From assembly GCA_021800135.1 (NCBI GenBank), contig JAJYZH010000006.1, forward strand, positions 1 to 12,397: a stretch of 12,397 nt of DNA, written 5' to 3'. The notes below the pieces were generated by a model. The model was not told the origin of the DNA, ran no database searches, and was given only the letters and a program-made list of their open reading frames with translations. Positions 11,926 to 12,397 of this stretch are shown here, piece by piece (the stretch's first letter is position 1; the number at the start of each line of letters is the position of its first letter). The translations under genes and the position numbers were made by a program. Source of the stretch: Microcaldota archaeon (lineage in GTDB: Archaea > Micrarchaeota > Micrarchaeia > Micrarchaeales > Micrarchaeaceae).

Positions 11926-12397
11926 GTGCCAACTACTGTAAACTCTTTAGATTTCAATCGCAGCTACCTGTACAAGAAACCTGAAAACAAAGAGATTAAA
12001 AGCATGTTGCTCGTCGCAGTAGAAGGGACACTACGAAACAGCAGTGTTTACGCGGAAGAACTATTCAAAAAACTGGACAGCCATGGTTTGGAAGTGCTAA
12101 AATTACACGGGGAAGCGGGTAAAACAACGGCAACCTCTCTAATCGGCGAAATCTGCGCCATACATAAAGATAGCGGCAATTATGAAATAATCATAACCCA
12201 GCAACTGCCGGAAAACCTTGCACCAGGCTACTATCCAATATTTAGCGGGCCTTTAAGACGTTTCATCAAACCTGACATTGTATTTTACATATGTGACCAA
12301 ACCGATACGGCTTATCACACCCGATCCTCACAAACCGAATACTCCAATTTGCATACAGATTCCTGGATCAGGGATGCAGACAGGCTCAAGGCCCTTC
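11926..12397 (+). CDS. Thymidylate-kinase-like protein, probably inactive (runs off the right edge)
   Basis: 157 residues are visible. The layout follows thymidylate kinase: a strand ending in EG (MLLVAVEG, residues 27-34), a helix (YAEELFKKLDSHGLEVL), GEAGKT (62-67, in place of the EPGGT loop), IIITQQ (88-93, in place of the strand carrying DR) and KPDIVFYICD (115-124, matching the KPD-L-FYLD strand). The P-loop, normally GxDGxGKS/T, is replaced by GTLRNSS, and the DR pair is missing. The protein therefore probably does not phosphorylate dTMP and may be a pseudo-kinase with another role. The assignment is mine by eye. The start is uncertain: GTG 11926 gives 26 extra residues, ATG 12004 gives the usual kinase start; the frame is open upstream without earlier start codons. 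Confidence 0.6.
   Translation, partial: MPTTVNSLDFNRSYLYKKPENKEIKSMLLVAVEGTLRNSSVYAEELFKKLDSHGLEVLKLHGEAGKTTATSLIGEICAIHKDSGNYEIIITQQLPENLAPGYYPIFSGPLRRFIKPDIVFYICDQTDTAYHTRSSQTEYSNLHTDSWIRDADRLKAL

Noticed and set aside
11921..11941. ATG 11921 as start of a gene
   Set aside because: It is out of frame with the kinase-like protein and reaches a stop after six codons.
12106..12126. GEAGKTT as a Walker A ATP-binding loop in the kinase-like protein
   Set aside because: The glycine five positions before GK is absent, and in the alignment with thymidylate kinase this segment falls on the EPGGT substrate loop, not on the P-loop.

Overview
The window is archaeal chromosomal DNA. RadA, diphthine synthase, aIF2-alpha, L44e, L15e, a GINS subunit, TFE and a PAC2-family protein are archaeal information-processing genes. 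The tRNAs encode no CCA, TATA-like boxes lie about 25 nt upstream of likely transcription starts, and ribosome sites have the form GGTGA or GTGAT. Very tight packing, a short L15e and a tRNA-splicing endonuclease whose first unit runs into a second one without a catalytic domain suggest an ultrasmall DPANN archaeon of the ARMAN/Micrarchaeota type. That placement is inference.

Left part (1-2140, minus strand): radA, dphB and endA form a compact operon (recombinase, diphthamide methyltransferase, tRNA-splicing endonuclease cut by the window edge). The 260 bp to the divergent DUF92 membrane-protein gene hold promoters and a block of strong hairpins that may be a small RNA.

Middle (3135-7627): a minus-strand operon GINS, L44e, aIF2-alpha and PAC2 joins replication and translation genes, with a tRNA-Gly(CCC) just downstream. 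Initiator tRNA-Met and TFE also lie on the minus strand. TFE is divergent from L15e. L15e is followed by tRNA-Pro(CGG) and a free-standing 5S rRNA with its own TATA box. At several junctions the TGA stop of one gene lies inside the ribosome-binding site of the next, which suggests translational coupling.

Right part (7637-12397): an A/T-richer, less familiar region. It holds a 994-residue protein with a C-terminal metallophosphoesterase module whose motifs are partly altered and an N-terminal half that looks like a second, degenerate, insertion-bearing copy. It also holds two small orphan acidic proteins, and the start of a thymidylate-kinase-like protein that has lost its P-loop and DR motif. 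Three copies of a small hairpin element (core GCCTG...CAGGCACG) and several palindromes lie among these genes. This is the part most likely to be new. No mobile element, CRISPR array or intein was seen.
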